From Sphingomonas sp. 28-63-12 (GTDB taxonomy: Bacteria > Pseudomonadota > Alphaproteobacteria > Sphingomonadales > Sphingomonadaceae): a stretch of 64,000 bases of DNA. Positions 61,479 through 64,000 of the stretch are shown here, one piece after another; within the stretch, counting starts at the first letter, position 1, and the number at the start of each line of letters is the position of its first letter. The position numbers and the translations under genes are program-made. The stretch lies in NCBI GenBank assembly GCA_002281535.1, contig NCGD01000004.1:55208-119207 (forward strand). Direction: 5' to 3'. The notes under the pieces were generated by a model. The model was not told where the DNA came from and did no database searches. It was given only the letters and a program-made list of their open reading frames with translations.

Positions 61479-62200
61479 CGATAGATCGCGATCCGCATCA
61501 ATATCGTCGCCAAAGCAACCGCGCTGGCCAGTGCCGCCGCGCCACAATCGACGATGGTGATCATCACCGGATTGGCCGCACCGGCCGCCCGCATCGCGAT
61601 ATCGATCGACTGGAAGGGCGCCGGCAAGACCTGCCCCACCAGCAACCCCAGGCCGGTCAACCCGGCGAGCACCAGCCCGTTGCGCCGGGTCAGCGTGATG
61701 CTGCGCATGATCGCGGCGGTTGCCGTCAATCCCCGCTCGCTGACCAATGCCGGAGCGACCAGCATCGTCCGCCCAAGAATATAGAGGCCCGGCAGAATGA
61801 AGACAAAAACACCCAGCGAGGCCGGCAGCAGGATCAGCAGCGCCGCCGCCATATAACGCGGCAACAGCCTGACCGCGCCCTGGAGCGCGGCGCGCAAATC
61901 GGCGCTCTGGCGATCGAGCAGGAACGCGCAGATCGCCAGCGATCCGAACAGCGACGCCAGCGATGCCACCAGGAACCAGCGGGAATTATCCACCAGCCAG
62001 TTAGCGAACAGCGCCGCATCCGCCCGAACCTGCGGATCGCCAGCGGTCGAATCGGGCCAGGGTGGCGCTGCGGGCACCAGGAGCAGCAGGGCAAGCGTCG
62101 GCACGAAGAGGAACAGGCCGGCAAGCGCAATCAGCACCTCGCTGTTGCCGCGAAACGCGCTCCAGGCGTCGGCAAAGGCGCCCGGCAGGTTGATTTTCAT
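61451..62200 (-). CDS. multi-pass membrane protein, unknown
   Basis: The 249-residue protein has about six hydrophobic helices and a central IMRSITLTRRNGLVLAGLTG, a pattern seen in glycerophosphoryl-diester-phosphodiesterase-like membrane domains. I do not assign a function. Its ATG overlaps the stop of the upstream membrane gene (ATGA). Confidence 0.75.
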   Translation of the reverse strand: MKINLPGAFADAWSAFRGNSEVLIALAGLFLFVPTLALLLLVPAAPPWPDSTAGDPQVRADAALFANWLVDNSRWFLVASLASLFGSLAICAFLLDRQSADLRAALQGAVRLLPRYMAAALLILLPASLGVFVFILPGLYILGRTMLVAPALVSERGLTATAAIMRSITLTRRNGLVLAGLTGLGLLVGQVLPAPFQSIDIAMRAAGAANPVMITIVDCGAAALASAVALATILMRIAIYRQLASSNGT

Positions 62201-63054
62201 TGGCTGCCGGTTACTTCCTGCGCCCGATCGCGCGCAGCGACGAACAACTTGGCGATGAATGCCGCCTGGAGGACGGCGAAGGCCGTCCCCACCGCACCGA
62301 CCGCAATCGAGGTGACGACAGCAGCGAAGCTGCCCGGCGCGGTGCCCCCGGCGACCAGCCCCAGCACCCCGCCAAACGCCGCCTTGGCTGCCAGCGCAGC
62401 AACACCGCTGACGATCACATAGAGCAGCAACACCCCGACGATCTTCAGCGCCAGCCCACGCGTCAACTGCCACGACCGCGCCAATGCCCCAAAGCCGCGT
62501 CGTTCATCGACCAGCGCGGGAAAACCAAGCGAGAATCGCGCGCTGGCCCATATCGAACCGATCACCCACAACAGCGAATAGGCGGCAATTGCCCAGCCAA
62601 AGCCGGTCGGCATCGCCGACAGTGTCTGCGCAATCGCTGCCTGATCGTTGCTCGCGAACACTTTCACATCGATTCCAGCGGCGACCAACAGCCCGACCAA
62701 CGGCAGCAAGCCGATCATCACCAGCGCGACCACCAGGATGGTGATGATGATCGCCATCAGCAATTGCGCCAAGGCACTTCGCGCTGCCTCCGCCGCGGTC
62801 CGTCCATGATCGACGGCCATCGCGATAATCGCGAGCTGACCGAACACCGACACGACAGCCAGGAGCAGCCCGGCGACGTTGATACCCGTCTGCATGCCCG
62901 GATTGCTCGTGGCCAGCGGCGCGATAGCGTCGTTGATCGAGGCGGGCAGGAAGATCGCGGCAAGCGCGATTGGCGTGACGGCAGCGATATTGTCGCCGAG
63001 AAACTCGGTCGCCCGATCCCAGACCGTCCCCATGTTGACCGAGTTCAAGCTCAC
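62197..63054 (-). CDS. multi-pass membrane protein, unknown, related to its neighbour
   Basis: The 285-residue protein has about six helices; ALVDERRGFGALARSWQLTR followed by GLALKIVGVLL matches ALVSERGLTATAAIMRSITL, then TRRNGLVLAG, in the neighbour, so the two appear to be paralogues. I chose the GTG at 63054 because AGGTGGGAG precedes it; an ATG at 63033 is possible. It is divergent from lipB. Confidence 0.78.
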   Translation of the reverse strand: MSLNSVNMGTVWDRATEFLGDNIAAVTPIALAAIFLPASINDAIAPLATSNPGMQTGINVAGLLLAVVSVFGQLAIIAMAVDHGRTAAEAARSALAQLLMAIIITILVVALVMIGLLPLVGLLVAAGIDVKVFASNDQAAIAQTLSAMPTGFGWAIAAYSLLWVIGSIWASARFSLGFPALVDERRGFGALARSWQLTRGLALKIVGVLLLYVIVSGVAALAAKAAFGGVLGLVAGGTAPGSFAAVVTSIAVGAVGTAFAVLQAAFIAKLFVAARDRAQEVTGSQ

Positions 63055-63190
63055 CGACTCCCACCTAGCGCCACGATAGGGGGCTGTTAGACGATTGCGC
63101 CGATGGTTGCCAATATTTGCGGCGCGCGCGCCATTTGCGACCGCCGCCGCCGGACTTGCGCCGCGCGCGCGGCGGGCGCAGGGATCGGCC

Positions 63191-63847
63191 ATGATTGATG
63201 CTGTGGAATGGCGGATCGAGTCCGAGCCGGTCGACTATGCGGTTGCCGCCGAATCGATGCAGGCCCGCGCGACCGCGATCGCCGAAGGCACCGCGTCCGA
63301 ACTCGTCTGGCTGCTCGAACATCCGCCCGTCTATACCGCCGGTACCAGCGCCGACCCGGCGGAATTGATCGATCCGCGCTTTCCCGTTCATGTCACCGGA
63401 CGCGGGGGGCGCTATACCTATCACGGACCGGGCCAGCGGATCGGCTACGTCATGCTCGATCTCGGCAAGCGCGGCCGCGATGTCCGCCGATTCGTTCATG
63501 CGATCGAGGATTGGGTCATCGCTGCGCTCGCCCGCCTCGACATCCCGGCTTTTACCGCTGATGGGCGGGTGGGGATTTGGACGCTCGACGAGGGCGTTGA
63601 GGCCAAGATCGGAGCCATCGGGGTTCGCGTCAAACGATGGGTGACGCTCCACGGCTTCGCGATCAATGTGCAACCCGAATTAGGGCACTTTGATGGCATC
63701 ATTCCTTGCGGTCTGCCCGATTTTGCGGTCACCAGCGTCAAAAAATTGGGAAAAACGCCCGATTTCGCCGCATTAGATACAGCCTTAGCATTTGAATTTG
63801 CTGACTTTATGCAAACACTTTCTTTGGCGGGGCAAAACGAGGCTTGA
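63191..63847 (+). CDS. lipB: lipoyl(octanoyl) transferase
   Basis: LipB transfers octanoate from acyl carrier protein to lipoyl domains such as GcvH. The 218-residue protein carries [20 protein letters not shown], the lysine region [20 protein letters not shown] and the catalytic cysteine in [13 protein letters not shown]. The GC content falls towards the 3' end. Confidence 0.95.
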   Translation: MIDAVEWRIESEPVDYAVAAESMQARATAIAEGTASELVWLLEHPPVYTAGTSADPAELIDPRFPVHVTGRGGRYTYHGPGQRIGYVMLDLGKRGRDVRRFVHAIEDWVIAALARLDIPAFTADGRVGIWTLDEGVEAKIGAIGVRVKRWVTLHGFAINVQPELGHFDGIIPCGLPDFAVTSVKKLGKTPDFAALDTALAFEFADFMQTLSLAGQNEA

Positions 63848-63935
63848 GGGCGGGGCGATATCAGACTAATGTCCACCACGGTTTGGGTATTAAGGGCGTC
63901 AAGCCAACCAAATCCACTATCTTAGGGAGCTTCAA

Positions 63936-64000
63936 ATGCGTGCACTCATTTCCAAAGTCGTTGCCGGTTCGATGATCGCCGGTGCGGCACTGATGATTTC
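63936..64000 (+). CDS. start of a small exported protein (3' end outside window)
   Basis: AGGGAG precedes the ATG. The visible residues MRALISKVVAGSMIAGAALM form a basic-hydrophobic signal peptide. The gene continues past the window, so no family can be assigned. The spacer between lipB and this gene (63848-63935) is less GC-rich and likely holds its promoter. Confidence 0.6.
   Translation, partial: MRALISKVVAGSMIAGAALMI

Noticed and set aside
1-64000. Search for tRNA, rRNA, insertion sequences, integrases and attachment sites
   Set aside because: No cloverleaf-like sequences, rRNA segments or transposase-like proteins were recognised; short tRNAs could be missed by eye.

Overview
The window is a GC-rich (mid-60s percent by eye), densely coded chromosomal segment from an alphaproteobacterium, most likely a member of the Sphingomonadales. 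This placement is inference: it rests on the gene repertoire (split glycine decarboxylase gcvPA/gcvPB, heterotetrameric glyQ/glyS, aerobic hemF, a petABC cytochrome bc1 operon, a cpa/tad pilus locus), the codon bias and the short GC-rich palindromic repeats. I see no rRNA, tRNA, CRISPR array, integrase or transposase. Most of the window is core chromosome; the accessory-looking parts are the pilus locus, the XRE/TraB cluster and the copper-like pair.

Layout. 1-14 kb: the end of an ABC exporter, a saccharopine-dehydrogenase-like reductase, two tandem paralogous small membrane proteins, rnr (RNase R), glpD-trhO-DoxX, an exported M14-like protein, proS (archaeal/eukaryal-like type), an EamA permease and two methyltransferase-like genes. 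14-20 kb: a glycine-cleavage operon (gcvT-gcvH-gcvPA-gcvPB plus two small membrane genes) behind a tandem glycine riboswitch. 20-26.6 kb: ispH-thrB-rnhA, a protein with a C-terminal J domain, a DUF1508 gene, an FAD oxidoreductase and a lipase-like hydrolase. 26.6-34 kb: cpaA-B-C-D-E-tadB-tadC, lacking the cpaF motor ATPase that normally sits between cpaE and tadB; only a five-codon mini-ORF is there. 35-42 kb: a DUF1254/DUF1214 pair and a glyQ-glyS-ppdK operon.

42-46.5 kb: three TraB/GumN (Tiki-like) proteins and a compact XRE regulator/membrane protein cluster, preceded by four GTCA-N8-TGAC palindromes spaced 21, 40 and 21 bp. 46.5-52 kb: rplY-pth, a Crp/Fnr regulator, two Fe(II)/2-oxoglutarate-type oxygenases and ychF. 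52-55 kb: a Met/His-rich exported protein pair resembling copper-handling proteins and a nucleotide pyrophosphatase. 55-59 kb: a MaoC hydratase and the petA-petB-petC-apt operon. 59-64 kb: trmL, a pentapeptide-repeat protein, hemF, an acetyltransferase, two multipass membrane proteins, lipB and the start of a small exported protein.

Functional links. lipB makes the lipoyl group that GcvH carries, so one end of the window serves the other. The glycine riboswitch, gcv operon and glyQS all concern glycine. The strongest unusual signals are (1) palindromic repeat elements that are translated in frame inside rnr and, twice, glyS, with related copies in operon spacers; (2) a stretch of foreign-looking codon use inside glyS; (3) the operator array in front of the XRE/membrane/TraB cluster; (4) the missing cpaF.
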